From: UBA2428 sp002343545
GTDB lineage: Bacteria; Bdellovibrionota; UBA2428
Assembly: GCA_937952285.1 (NCBI GenBank)
Contig: CALFZE010000048.1
Span: 45,388-109,387, forward strand
Reading direction: 5' to 3'
DNA length: 64,000 bases
Below, in pieces: positions 41,311 through 48,542 of the stretch. How positions within the stretch are numbered: position 1 is the first letter of the stretch; each line of letters begins with the position of its first letter. The position numbers were made by a program, and so were the translations under genes. The notes under the pieces were generated by a model, which saw nothing but the letters and a program-made list of their open reading frames with translations, was not told the DNA's origin and did not search any database.

Positions 41311-44300
41311 TCAGAAAAAATTCCGCGACCCGCGTTGGAAGGCCTTTTCGTCTTCGGCGCGGGTACTCGGTCCTTGGCCGCCGACGAGCGGATTCCATAA
41401 GGTCTCGACGAGCAGGCTAGCCGCCGACGTGCGTGGATCTTGGGGGTCGCTCGGCGCGGACTTCTGAAGCCGGACCGTCGACGCGAGCAGGCTTCCTTCC
41501 TGGATGAGCAGCCGGAACCGCTCGTATTCGGTCGGTCGCAACGCGAGATTGAAGAAACCCGTTTCGTCCTCGAGCGTGAGAAAACACATGCCGCCGGCCG
41601 TCGGTGGCTTCTGCTTGACGCTGAGCAAGCCCAGGATCGTCAGACGGGAACGGTCGCGCGCGAGGTAAACCGCTTCGGCCGTCGTCCAGGTCTTCTCCGG
41701 CGCCGCGAGCCCCGGGCGCGGACGAGGCGCGCCGAAGGAGACGCGCAAGAGGGGGATGGGGTGTCGGCCCGGGCTGAGTCCAAGTTCACGGTAGTCGTTC
41801 AGGAGCTTTTCCCAATCGCTCGCGCGTGGGATCGGGGTCGAGATCGCGCCGCGCAGGGCGAGTCGCGCTTGGCCCTGCGTCTCGCCCTCGCGGACGTGTC
41901 CGAGTTTTCGCAAGGGCAGAGCTTCCCAGACTTGCTCACGTCGTGCGGAAGGAAACGCGTTCGGAGCCGAGACTTCGGCCGGCGGGGCGAGGGCTCCCGC
42001 GCGGATGAGCGTTTCGAGACCGCGTTGGGAAAGGCCTTGGAGGCGGAGGTCTTCGAAGGAAGGTCGTCGATCGCGCGCGAGGAAACCCGTGCGCGCGAGC
42101 CGCTCGAGCAAGCGCGCCTCGCGCTCGGGAAACCCTTCGATAAGTCGCAAACCGAGCCGCACGGCGGGCTTGGCCTCGTTCCAGTCGCGCTCGAGCGTGG
42201 AGTCCCAGCCGGAGTAGAGGACGTGCGGCCGCCGAACGACGACGCCGTGGCGTTCCGCGTCCCCCACGAGGGCGCGGGGCGCGTAGAACCCCATGGGAAG
42301 GGAATTCAGGAGCGCGCAAAGGAACTCGGCCGGGTAATGCTCTTTCATCCAGGCCGAGGCGTAGGTGAGAAGCGAGAACGAGGCCGAATGGGATTCCGGG
42401 AAGCCGTATTCGCCGAAGCCTTCGATTTGTCGGTAGATGCGCTCGCAATAGTCTTCGGAGATCCCGTTCGAGCGCATGCCTTGCATGAGCTTGTCGCGGA
42501 GTTTGTACATGCGGGAACTCGATCGCCACGCGCCCGACATGACTTTGCGCAGTTGATCGGCCTCGCCGGGCGTGAAGCCGCCCACGGCGACGGCCATCTT
42601 CATGACTTGTTCCTGGAAAATCGCGACGCCGAGGGTTTTCTTGAGGATGGGCTCGAGCTTGGGGTGCGCGTAGCTCGGCGCTTCGAGCCCCTGGCGACGG
42701 CGCAGGTAGGGATGCACCATTCCCCCTTGCAGAGGACCGGGTCGGACGATCGCGACCTCGATGACGATGTCGTAGAAATTCCGCGGCCGCAAACGCGGGA
42801 GCATGTTCATCTGGGCCCGGCTCTCGATCTGAAAGACTCCCACCGTATCGGCGCGCTGAAGACTTCGGTAGACGGCGGGATCGTCGTGCGGAATTTCGGC
42901 CAGGCCCAGGCGTTTGCCCGAGAAGTTCCGGTCGCCCACGAAGTCGAAGCACTTTCGTAGGCAGCTCAGCATGCCGAGCGAGAGAAAATCGACTTTCATC
43001 CATCCGAGCGCATCGATGTCGTCCTTGTCCCACGGGACGATCGAACGATTCTCCATGCGCGCGGGCTCGAGCACGCAGAGATCCACGAGCGGATCGTCGG
43101 AGAGCACGAAGCCCCCGGTGTGCAAGCCCATATGGCGAGGAAGTCCCCGAAGGAGCGGCACGAGTCGGAGCAGACGTGCCCAGCGCTGGCGACCGATCTT
43201 GTGCGCGCGCAAGCGCGTCTTCAGATCCTCGGGCGGATCCACCGCGCCCGCGATGCGTTCGAAACCTTCGCGTCCCATATAGTTGACGACGGCGTCGATG
43301 GCCTCCTTCGGAAAGCCAAGCGCCTTGGCCGTCTCGCGAATCGCCATGCGCCCCCGGAAACGAATGACCGAGCTGACCATGGCGGCGCGATGGCGGCCGT
43401 AACGGCGATAGACTTCTTGGAGCACTTCTTCGCGACGTTCGTGCTCGAAGTCGATGTCGATGTCGGGCGGTTCGGCTCGCTCCATCGAAAGAAAGCGTTC
43501 GAAGAGAAGGTCCATCTGCACGGGGTCGATGGCCGTGATGCCGAGCACGTAGCAGACGGCGGAGTTCGCCGCCGATCCGCGGCCTTGGAAAAGGATGTTC
43601 TGATCGCGGGCGTACTTGAGGACGTCCCAGATGGTGAGGAAGTAGTCTTCGTAGCCGAGCTTGGCGATGAGCTCGAGCTCGTGATCGACCTGTTTCCGGA
43701 GCGCGGCTTGCTTTTCGGGGGGGAACTCCAAGAGCTTCTCGTAGGCGAGCTTCCGGAGCCAGCTCGAAGCGGTCTCGCCCGCGGGGACGGATTCCTTGGG
43801 GTAACGGTAACGCAATTCCTCGAGCGAGAAATGAAGGCGCTCCTTGAGTTGGAGCCCGCGTTCGAAGGGGTCGATGGCGAGGGGCGGACCGCCCGAAGCC
43901 TGCAGCCGCGCGGCCAAGACGAGTTTGAGGCGCCGCAGATCATCGGGGCCCAGGAGCCGTCGTTCGGAATTGGCCTGCGACAAGTACCCAAGCTCGTCGA
44001 GGGGCTTTGCGTGTCGGATCGCGGCCATGAGTTGGCTCAGCTCGAAGTCCTCGCGATCGACGAAGAGCGGAAGGGTCGTGGCGAGAAGCGGCAGCCGGAG
44101 ATCGCGGGCCCGCTCCACGAGCCATTCTTGGAGTTCGGCCACGCCGGGCGCGAAAGTCAGCGGAAACGCGAGCGAGAGCGCGGATTCAGCGCCGCGCCCG
44201 CAGACCTCGGCGAGCTCGAGCAACCAGAAGGGGCATTGATTGCCTTGCTTAGGGGGCGTCGAGAAGCTGGGCGTCGGAGCGACGGCGTCCTGCGTGCGGA

Positions 44301-44769
44301 CGCGCGATTCCTCCTCGAGATCGGGGTTCGAGATCCACGGAAAAAAACGTCCGCCGACGGAAATGAGAACGAAGTCCCGGCTCAAGTCCGTGCGCTGACG
44401 CAAGAATCCCAGGAAGTCGCGCCACCGCAACGGCGTCAGCCCCTTCTCGCGCAAGGGCATGCCTTCGAGAGCCCAGCTCGAAAGGAAGCGGCAAAGATCG
44501 GAGTAGGCGCGCCGATGACAAGGATAGACGAAGAGAGGATCCGCGACGTCAAAGTGGAGGCGGATGCCGACGGCGAACGAAAAATCCGGTCGCCGCTCGC
44601 GGGCCTCGCGCGCGGCGTGAAAGCCCCGCGCGAGGCCGTAGAGTCCCATGCGGTCGGCGAGCCCGAGGCCCGCGTAACCGCGATCGACGCAGGCGTCGAC
44701 GAGCTCGTTCGGCTGGGTCGTGCCCTCGAGAAACGAAAAACACGAAGTTCCCAACCACTCAAAGAACAT
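41311..44769 (-). CDS. dnaE2: Error-prone DNA polymerase DnaE2 (ImuC)
   Basis: Catalytic subunit of the SOS mutasome that bypasses lesions with ImuB. An 1152-residue member of the C-family. The start at 44769 gives MFFEWLGTSCFSFLEGTTQP, aligning with the PHP-domain start of other DnaE2 proteins, in which the metal-binding histidines are also lost (ADRMGLYG instead of a TDH motif). The polymerase metal site is PDIDIDF at residues 435-441, and FQGRGSAANSAVCYVLGI lies about 40 residues before it. A helix-hairpin-helix and an OB fold (ILGLLSVKQKPPTAGGMCFL) follow near the C terminus. The operator-like palindrome ends directly before the start codon. Confidence 0.95.
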   Translation of the reverse strand: MFFEWLGTSCFSFLEGTTQPNELVDACVDRGYAGLGLADRMGLYGLARGFHAAREARERRPDFSFAVGIRLHFDVADPLFVYPCHRRAYSDLCRFLSSWALEGMPLREKGLTPLRWRDFLGFLRQRTDLSRDFVLISVGGRFFPWISNPDLEEESRVRTQDAVAPTPSFSTPPKQGNQCPFWLLELAEVCGRGAESALSLAFPLTFAPGVAELQEWLVERARDLRLPLLATTLPLFVDREDFELSQLMAAIRHAKPLDELGYLSQANSERRLLGPDDLRRLKLVLAARLQASGGPPLAIDPFERGLQLKERLHFSLEELRYRYPKESVPAGETASSWLRKLAYEKLLEFPPEKQAALRKQVDHELELIAKLGYEDYFLTIWDVLKYARDQNILFQGRGSAANSAVCYVLGITAIDPVQMDLLFERFLSMERAEPPDIDIDFEHERREEVLQEVYRRYGRHRAAMVSSVIRFRGRMAIRETAKALGFPKEAIDAVVNYMGREGFERIAGAVDPPEDLKTRLRAHKIGRQRWARLLRLVPLLRGLPRHMGLHTGGFVLSDDPLVDLCVLEPARMENRSIVPWDKDDIDALGWMKVDFLSLGMLSCLRKCFDFVGDRNFSGKRLGLAEIPHDDPAVYRSLQRADTVGVFQIESRAQMNMLPRLRPRNFYDIVIEVAIVRPGPLQGGMVHPYLRRRQGLEAPSYAHPKLEPILKKTLGVAIFQEQVMKMAVAVGGFTPGEADQLRKVMSGAWRSSSRMYKLRDKLMQGMRSNGISEDYCERIYRQIEGFGEYGFPESHSASFSLLTYASAWMKEHYPAEFLCALLNSLPMGFYAPRALVGDAERHGVVVRRPHVLYSGWDSTLERDWNEAKPAVRLGLRLIEGFPEREARLLERLARTGFLARDRRPSFEDLRLQGLSQRGLETLIRAGALAPPAEVSAPNAFPSARREQVWEALPLRKLGHVREGETQGQARLALRGAISTPIPRASDWEKLLNDYRELGLSPGRHPIPLLRVSFGAPRPRPGLAAPEKTWTTAEAVYLARDRSRLTILGLLSVKQKPPTAGGMCFLTLEDETGFFNLALRPTEYERFRLLIQEGSLLASTVRLQKSAPSDPQDPRTSAASLLVETLWNPLVGGQGPSTRAEDEKAFQRGSRNFF

Positions 44770-44785
44770 GCATACAATTGTATGG
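44770..44785 (-). promoter_or_regulatory. LexA-box candidate over the dnaE2 promoter
   Basis: The core CATAC-AATT-GTATG occupies 44771-44784; it is directly followed, in transcription direction, by C and the start ATG at 44769. The minus strand also shows TGGACA (44806-44801), an 18-base spacer, then TACAAT (44782-44777). Transcription would begin at about 44770, giving a leaderless mRNA. Two further copies sit at imuB and imuA, which together suggest a repressor operator. Confidence 0.75.
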
Positions 44786-44874
44786 CCCTGAGCATGCCTT
44801 TGTCCAAGCCAAAACCCTGCCGGCACGGAAATCCGTTTCACCGCGACGGGTGATTCAAACTTCGATCATGAGAC

Positions 44875-45006
44875 TCAAGTTTTCGGTCGGCTCAGACGAA
44901 AAGAACGACGGTTTTTAGGTCGTCGTTTCTTTCGGTACTCGGCCCAGATCGTTGTAGCGATCTGGGCTAATCTTACCAAAAGCCACAGAAGTTCGAGGTA
45001 ACTCAT
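44875..45006 (-). CDS. Possible 43-residue membrane peptide
   Basis: A small open frame found by reading the gap: MSYLELLWLLVRLAQIATTI begins a hydrophobic helix, followed by a strongly basic tail (EYRKKRRPKNRRSFRLSRPK). AGGAGAGGGAGC precedes the ATG, a good Shine-Dalgarno. A hydrophobic helix with a basic end is the pattern of type I toxins and small membrane regulators. A second overlapping frame starts at 45034 and ends at 44915 (39 residues, MKRDRKEREHELPRTS at its start) with AAGGAGG abutting its ATG. Either, both or neither may be translated. It lies between dnaE2 and a GNAT gene, just before the SOS operator. Confidence 0.4.
   Translation of the reverse strand: MSYLELLWLLVRLAQIATTIWAEYRKKRRPKNRRSFRLSRPKT
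44942..44967. repeat. 10-base inverted repeat within the small-peptide region
   Basis: GCCCAGATCG and CGATCTGGGC form a perfect stem around TTGTAG. A second stem (AACGACG with CGTCGTT, 44904-44927) lies about 15 bases further left, in A/T-rich sequence. On the minus strand the second one is followed by CTTTTCG, terminator-like. They may terminate the GNAT transcript or be part of a structured small-peptide mRNA. Confidence 0.55.
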
Positions 45007-45122
45007 GCTCCCTCTCCTTTCTGTCGCGTTTCATCCTCCTTGTGAGAACTCGCACCGGCAAGGCGTCAGCGCCGGAGCGAAAGCCGTGCCAAAGCAGCTT
45101 GGTTTTATCGAACTTGAAGAGG

Positions 45123-45620
45123 CTATTTGACGAGAGCGTAGCACGCGAGATCGACGGGAATCCCTTTGAGCGCGATGGCTTTCTTACGAAGGCCTTCGAA
45201 CTCCATGCCGCATTTTTCCATCACACGGCGTGAAGCGATGTTGCTCGCGATGCAAAAAGACTGGAAGCGTTGAAGTTCCGGCAAGTTCTCGAAGGCCCAC
45301 TTCTTTACGGTGAGCGCCGCTTCGGTGACGTAGCCCTTGCGCCATTCGGATTGTGCGATCGCGTAGTCAATTTGACCGACGTGAGGATAGGGTTGCTTGA
45401 AGTCGATCGAGCCGATGGCTTTGCCATCTTCGACCTTTCGAAGGGCCCAAACGAAAAAGAGTTTTCCGGGTTCAAAGAAAAGGTTGCGCTCGATCCAGTC
45501 GAGATAGGCTTGGGAATCCTCAAGAGTTTTATGCGCTGGCCAGAGAACGGTCCGAGCGACTTCTTCGTTTCCGGCGTAGGCGAGAATGTCGGGCAGGTCG
45601 CTTGGCCGAAAGGGACTCAA
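45123..45620 (-). CDS. GNAT family N-acetyltransferase (RimJ/RimL-like)
   Basis: A 165-residue acetyltransferase. The N-terminal strand SPFRPSDLPDILAYAGNEEV, a beta4-region IGSIDFKQPYPHVGQIDYAI, then QSEWRKGYVTEAALTVKKWA and SFCIASNIASRRVMEKCGME are the RimJ/RimL pattern. The pyrophosphate loop shows as WRKGYVTEA. The apparent start is TTG at 45620, although the family normally has a few residues before LLLSPFRP. An ATG-started frame at 45670 (MSPFSEVPAPPKL) runs into the same region in a different frame, so a frameshift may have cut the 5' end. Substrate unknown. Confidence 0.8.
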   Translation of the reverse strand: MSPFRPSDLPDILAYAGNEEVARTVLWPAHKTLEDSQAYLDWIERNLFFEPGKLFFVWALRKVEDGKAIGSIDFKQPYPHVGQIDYAIAQSEWRKGYVTEAALTVKKWAFENLPELQRFQSFCIASNIASRRVMEKCGMEFEGLRKKAIALKGIPVDLACYALVK

Positions 45621-45700
45621 GAGGAGTCGCGAGCTTCGGAGGGGCAGGAACTTCCGAAAAAGGGCTCATCGAAAGATTGTAAACAATTTTGGGACAGATT

Positions 45701-47077
45701 CTATTGCGTCGGGGAGAACTCAAAGATGCCTTGGACGAAGGCCCCTCCGCGTGCGTGATCCCAAAAAACCCAGCGCGAATCGACGCGAGCGTAAGATCGT
45801 TCTTCGACTTCGTCGCGGATTTTTTCGAGCGAGGCTAAGGCTTGCCGAGACTCGAGCCAGCGCCAGAAATCTTCTTCGTTGCCGAGTCGAGGCTCACGCA
45901 GGGGCTTGGGCGTGGAATAAAACAACAAGGGTCGCTTGGGGTGGTCTTGGAGCGGCGGCAGGGCGCTGTAGCGCCCCCAGTCCACCCACGCGGCCGCCTC
46001 TTCGGGAAGCCAGGATTCGTTCGGTCGGTAGCTCCCGATCTGGATGGGCGCCCCCCGTTCGGCCCGCGAGAGCAGGCGCGCTACGAGCAGATTCCATTCT
46101 TCCTCGGTCTCTTCGCGTTTCGGATCGAAGAGATTGAGTTGTCGATCGGAGGCGTCTTCGAGTCCGAGCGAGCGCAGGCGAATGGAATCGAGCTCGTCCG
46201 AAAATCCCTCGAGCGAAGGCGTGGCCTGGAGTTGAAGCCAGTGTTCGAACACGAGCTTGTGCAGTCGCGCGGCCTCGCGCGAGGCTCGCGGCAATTCCAC
46301 GCGGAAACTTCGGGTATCGCGGCGCCGATCCGAGCGAAAAGAAATTTCGAAGCCCTTTAGGAGCGAGCGTCGGGCGGCCAGCCGTCGTTCCCACGCCTGG
46401 AGCGTTTCGAGAACCTGTTCCATGGGATCCGCGTCGGCGTGCGCGAAGAGGGAATGAACGAGTTCGACGGGAGGGACGTAGGGTGTGAGTTCCCAATCGC
46501 CGCGGCCGTCGATGCGCTTGAGCAGTTTGTCGAAGACGCCGCCGAAGCGTTCCAAGAACTCTTCCTGCACGATCGGGGTGCGGCAGACTTCGCGGATTTG
46601 CCCGAGCTTATCGAAACCGAGTTCGTCGAGGCGTGCCAAGAGGTCGTGAGCCGCCGCGCGGTCTTCGCTTTTGAGCAGCGCATCCGGGATGAGGGCGAGC
46701 GCGGCCGAAAGCGGCGCGTGCGCGAGGGCACGTTCGGCGTCGGACGCCCGAAAGAGGTGGAGGGGGCGGGCTTCGTCGGAACGTACGTGGCGCAAGAGGA
46801 AGACGGCCCACGCCGCCGTCGGCCCTAGCACGAAGGAAAGTCCGTCCCGACGGTGAAACTCGAGCACGAGTTTTTCGAACTCGAGCGGTTCGGCCCGGGG
46901 ACCCGAAGCGAGGAGCTCGGGGAGCTGCCAATAGCGAGTTTGCTTGGAGAGATCGACGAGGATCTCTCCTTGCGGTCCCTCGAAGACGTCGGGAGAAAAC
47001 TCCAGAAGACGATCCAAGAGATCGCTGCGCAGGTAAGAGGCTTTGGAATTGTCGGGTTCAAGGCAAACCATCCACAT
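45701..47077 (-). CDS. imuB: ImuB-like Y-family polymerase protein
   Basis: A non-catalytic Y-family relative that links DnaE2 to the beta clamp in the SOS mutasome. The frame runs to 47731, but the part beyond the ATG at 47077 overlaps imuA and is a shadow. The 458-residue protein starts MWMVCLEPDNSKASYLRSDL. Features: GEILVDLSKQTRYW in the place of the Y-family catalytic segment and without the acidic metal ligands, LGFDKLGQIREVCRTP (helix-hairpin-helix-like), and RPLLFYSTPKPLRE near the C terminus, as in other ImuB. The start is within 14 bases of a CATAC-N4-GTATG box on its own promoter. Confidence 0.85.
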   Translation of the reverse strand: MWMVCLEPDNSKASYLRSDLLDRLLEFSPDVFEGPQGEILVDLSKQTRYWQLPELLASGPRAEPLEFEKLVLEFHRRDGLSFVLGPTAAWAVFLLRHVRSDEARPLHLFRASDAERALAHAPLSAALALIPDALLKSEDRAAAHDLLARLDELGFDKLGQIREVCRTPIVQEEFLERFGGVFDKLLKRIDGRGDWELTPYVPPVELVHSLFAHADADPMEQVLETLQAWERRLAARRSLLKGFEISFRSDRRRDTRSFRVELPRASREAARLHKLVFEHWLQLQATPSLEGFSDELDSIRLRSLGLEDASDRQLNLFDPKREETEEEWNLLVARLLSRAERGAPIQIGSYRPNESWLPEEAAAWVDWGRYSALPPLQDHPKRPLLFYSTPKPLREPRLGNEEDFWRWLESRQALASLEKIRDEVEERSYARVDSRWVFWDHARGGAFVQGIFEFSPTQ

Positions 47078-47091
47078 GATTTTAGGGATAC

Positions 47092-47105
47092 CATACAAAT
47101 GTATG
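47092..47105 (-). promoter_or_regulatory. LexA-box candidate over the imuB promoter
   Basis: CATAC-AAAT-GTATG; the left half extends to ACCATAC. On the minus strand a TTGGCT (47119-47114) and a TATGGT (47095-47090) frame it 18 bases apart; the start ATG of imuB is at 47077, so the leader would be only about five bases. Confidence 0.7.
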
Positions 47106-47171
47106 CGTATTGGAGCCAAAAAACCGGAGGGGGGAAATCTCTGCCTTGCGAAAGCTCTACGGACACGATAC

Positions 47172-47185
47172 CATACGGAAGTATG
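47172..47185 (+). promoter_or_regulatory. LexA-box candidate over the imuA-lexA promoter
   Basis: CATAC-GGAA-GTATG; with flanks the perfect repeat is ACCATAC-GGAA-GTATGGT (47170-47187). A TTGCGA (47146-47151), 17-base spacer and TACCAT (47169-47174) form the promoter. The ATG of imuA (47183-47185) lies inside the right arm, so a bound repressor would cover the start and the mRNA would be leaderless. Confidence 0.75.
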
Positions 47186-47716
47186 GTACAGGAAATCCTT
47201 TCGCAAGCCGCTTGGGGCGGCACTCGATACGCCCTCGACGAGGTCCGGGATCGTTGGCTGCTCCAAAAGTCGTCGGCCGAGATGGCGAAAGGGGCTTCGA
47301 GCCGCCCGGTTTGCATCGTGGAAGTCCGCGAGGAAGCTTTTCTCTATCCTCCGGCCTTTGATCCGGAACTTCGTTTGGCCGCTTCGCAGGGACGACTCAT
47401 TTGGCTGCGTACGAACGAAGCGAAAGCCCCTGAACTCGTGAATATGCTTCTTTCGAGCGGGCTCTGCGAAGGGGTTTTGCTCCACGGCCTCGAAAAGTTT
47501 TCGCGCTCGTCCCCGGCCGGAGTGTGGGGACGACGCTGGCAGTTGTCGGCCCGCCAAGGCGGGACGAATTTGATTTGGCTTCACGAGAAACCCGTCATGG
47601 GATTTCTTCTTGGCTTTGACGTTCGACTCGAGTGGATCGCACCGGGTCGTTTTGAAATTCGAAAGGGGCATGGATTTGTCGAACCCACTCACAGAGAGAC
47701 AGCGAGAGCTTCTTGA
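47183..47716 (+). CDS. imuA: ImuA-like protein, SOS mutagenesis factor (short)
   Basis: A 177-residue protein, shorter than the about 240 of typical ImuA. It starts MVQEILSQAAWGGTRYALDE. A RecA/ImuA-like core is visible: VCIVEVREEAFLYPPAFDPE, LRLAASQGRLIWLRTNEAKA, then ELVNMLLSSGLCEGVLLHGL, and LSARQGGTNLIWLHEK. The first helices with the Walker A region of longer ImuA are missing, so ATP binding is unlikely. The 3' end overlaps the start of lexA by 47 bases, so they are one transcript. Identification rests on this pattern and the neighbours. Confidence 0.8.
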   Translation: MVQEILSQAAWGGTRYALDEVRDRWLLQKSSAEMAKGASSRPVCIVEVREEAFLYPPAFDPELRLAASQGRLIWLRTNEAKAPELVNMLLSSGLCEGVLLHGLEKFSRSSPAGVWGRRWQLSARQGGTNLIWLHEKPVMGFLLGFDVRLEWIAPGRFEIRKGHGFVEPTHRETARAS

Positions 47717-48311
47717 TTTCATCGAGTCCACCGCTCACCGCGAGGCGCGCATGCCCTCGTTTCGTGAAATGGCGAAGGCCTTGAACGTTTCCGCCGTCGG
47801 AACGATCCAAGGACTTGTCCGCGGCTTACTCGAACGCGGCTACCTCGAAAAAGAGGGGCGTCGTTTGGCGCTTCCTTCCAAGCGGAAAGCGGAAAACTTT
47901 TCCGTCCCTATCGTCGGCGAAGTCGCCGCGGGTTCGCTGACGGACGCGTTTGAAGTTTCTTTGGGAACCTTGTCGCTGACTCCCGAGTTGCTTGGGCTCA
48001 AGAACGATGGCGAATGGCCCCGTGACCGCTTCTTCGCTTTGCGCGTAAAAGGCGAAAGTATGATCGAGGCCGGCATCCTGCCGAAAGATATGGTCGTGGT
48101 GGATCGGAGCTCCCGCGTGCGCAGCGGCGACATCGTGGTCGCGCTCTATCGTGACGAAGCGACGGTGAAAGAGATCCAGTTCCCGCGCAAATCGAGCGAC
48201 TTGGTTCGTTTGCTCCCGCACAATTCCAAGCTTGAGCCGATCGAGGTGCCGGGAGACCAAGAATTGAAAGTTCTCGGAAAGGTCGTCGCGCTTCAGCGCG
48301 TGATGGCGTGA
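47670..48311 (+). CDS. lexA: LexA repressor
   Basis: SOS regulator that represses DNA-damage genes and self-cleaves with RecA*. The 213-residue protein has an N-terminal winged helix (LTERQRELLDFIESTAHREA, recognition helix near SAVGTIQGLVRGLLER) and a C-terminal S24 peptidase domain. The cleavage site is Ala87-Gly88 in VGEVAAGSL, the nucleophile Ser130 in KGESMIEAG and the base Lys167 in ATVKEIQ. The recognition helix differs strongly from E. coli LexA, fitting a different operator. The start ATG lies inside imuA. The promoter carries the box at 47172-47185, so autoregulation is likely. Confidence 0.95.
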   Translation: MDLSNPLTERQRELLDFIESTAHREARMPSFREMAKALNVSAVGTIQGLVRGLLERGYLEKEGRRLALPSKRKAENFSVPIVGEVAAGSLTDAFEVSLGTLSLTPELLGLKNDGEWPRDRFFALRVKGESMIEAGILPKDMVVVDRSSRVRSGDIVVALYRDEATVKEIQFPRKSSDLVRLLPHNSKLEPIEVPGDQELKVLGKVVALQRVMA

Positions 48312-48339
48312 GTGTGCGCACTTAGCGCGCGTTTTGAGA

Positions 48340-48486
48340 TCAGAAAAGCTGAAGAAATCCCAAGACGGTCGTCGTCAAAGCGATCAAGACGGCCGTTTGG
48401 AGATTGATTCGGGCCTCTTCGGTTAGGGGGTTTTGGCCAGACGGGATCATGCCGAAGGGCTTAAAGAGGTCGCCCCACTGCGTCAA
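48340..48486 (-). CDS. Possible 48-residue single-helix membrane peptide
   Basis: Read directly from the gap between lexA and ddl, on the minus strand. It would begin at TTG (48486) with GAGG 9 bases upstream: MTQWGDLFKPFGMIPSGQNP, followed by LTEEARINLQ and a hydrophobic C-terminal segment (TAVLIALTTTVLGFLQLF). An internal ATG at residue 13 is another start. A hydrophobic tail with no charged end would be membrane-associated. It is convergent with lexA. Codon use matches neighbours but the evidence is slight. Confidence 0.35.
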   Translation of the reverse strand: MTQWGDLFKPFGMIPSGQNPLTEEARINLQTAVLIALTTTVLGFLQLF

Positions 48487-48542
48487 TCCTCTTTTCCTCG
48501 AGATTGGCTGCAGAGCGGGGGGACTCCGCCTAAAATAGACCT

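Noticed and set aside
47099..47183. An in-frame ATG at 47099 as a longer imuA start
   Set aside because: It lies within the imuB operator and would run through the imuA promoter; no Shine-Dalgarno is present, and the added residues (MYAYWSQKTGGG) do not resemble ImuA.
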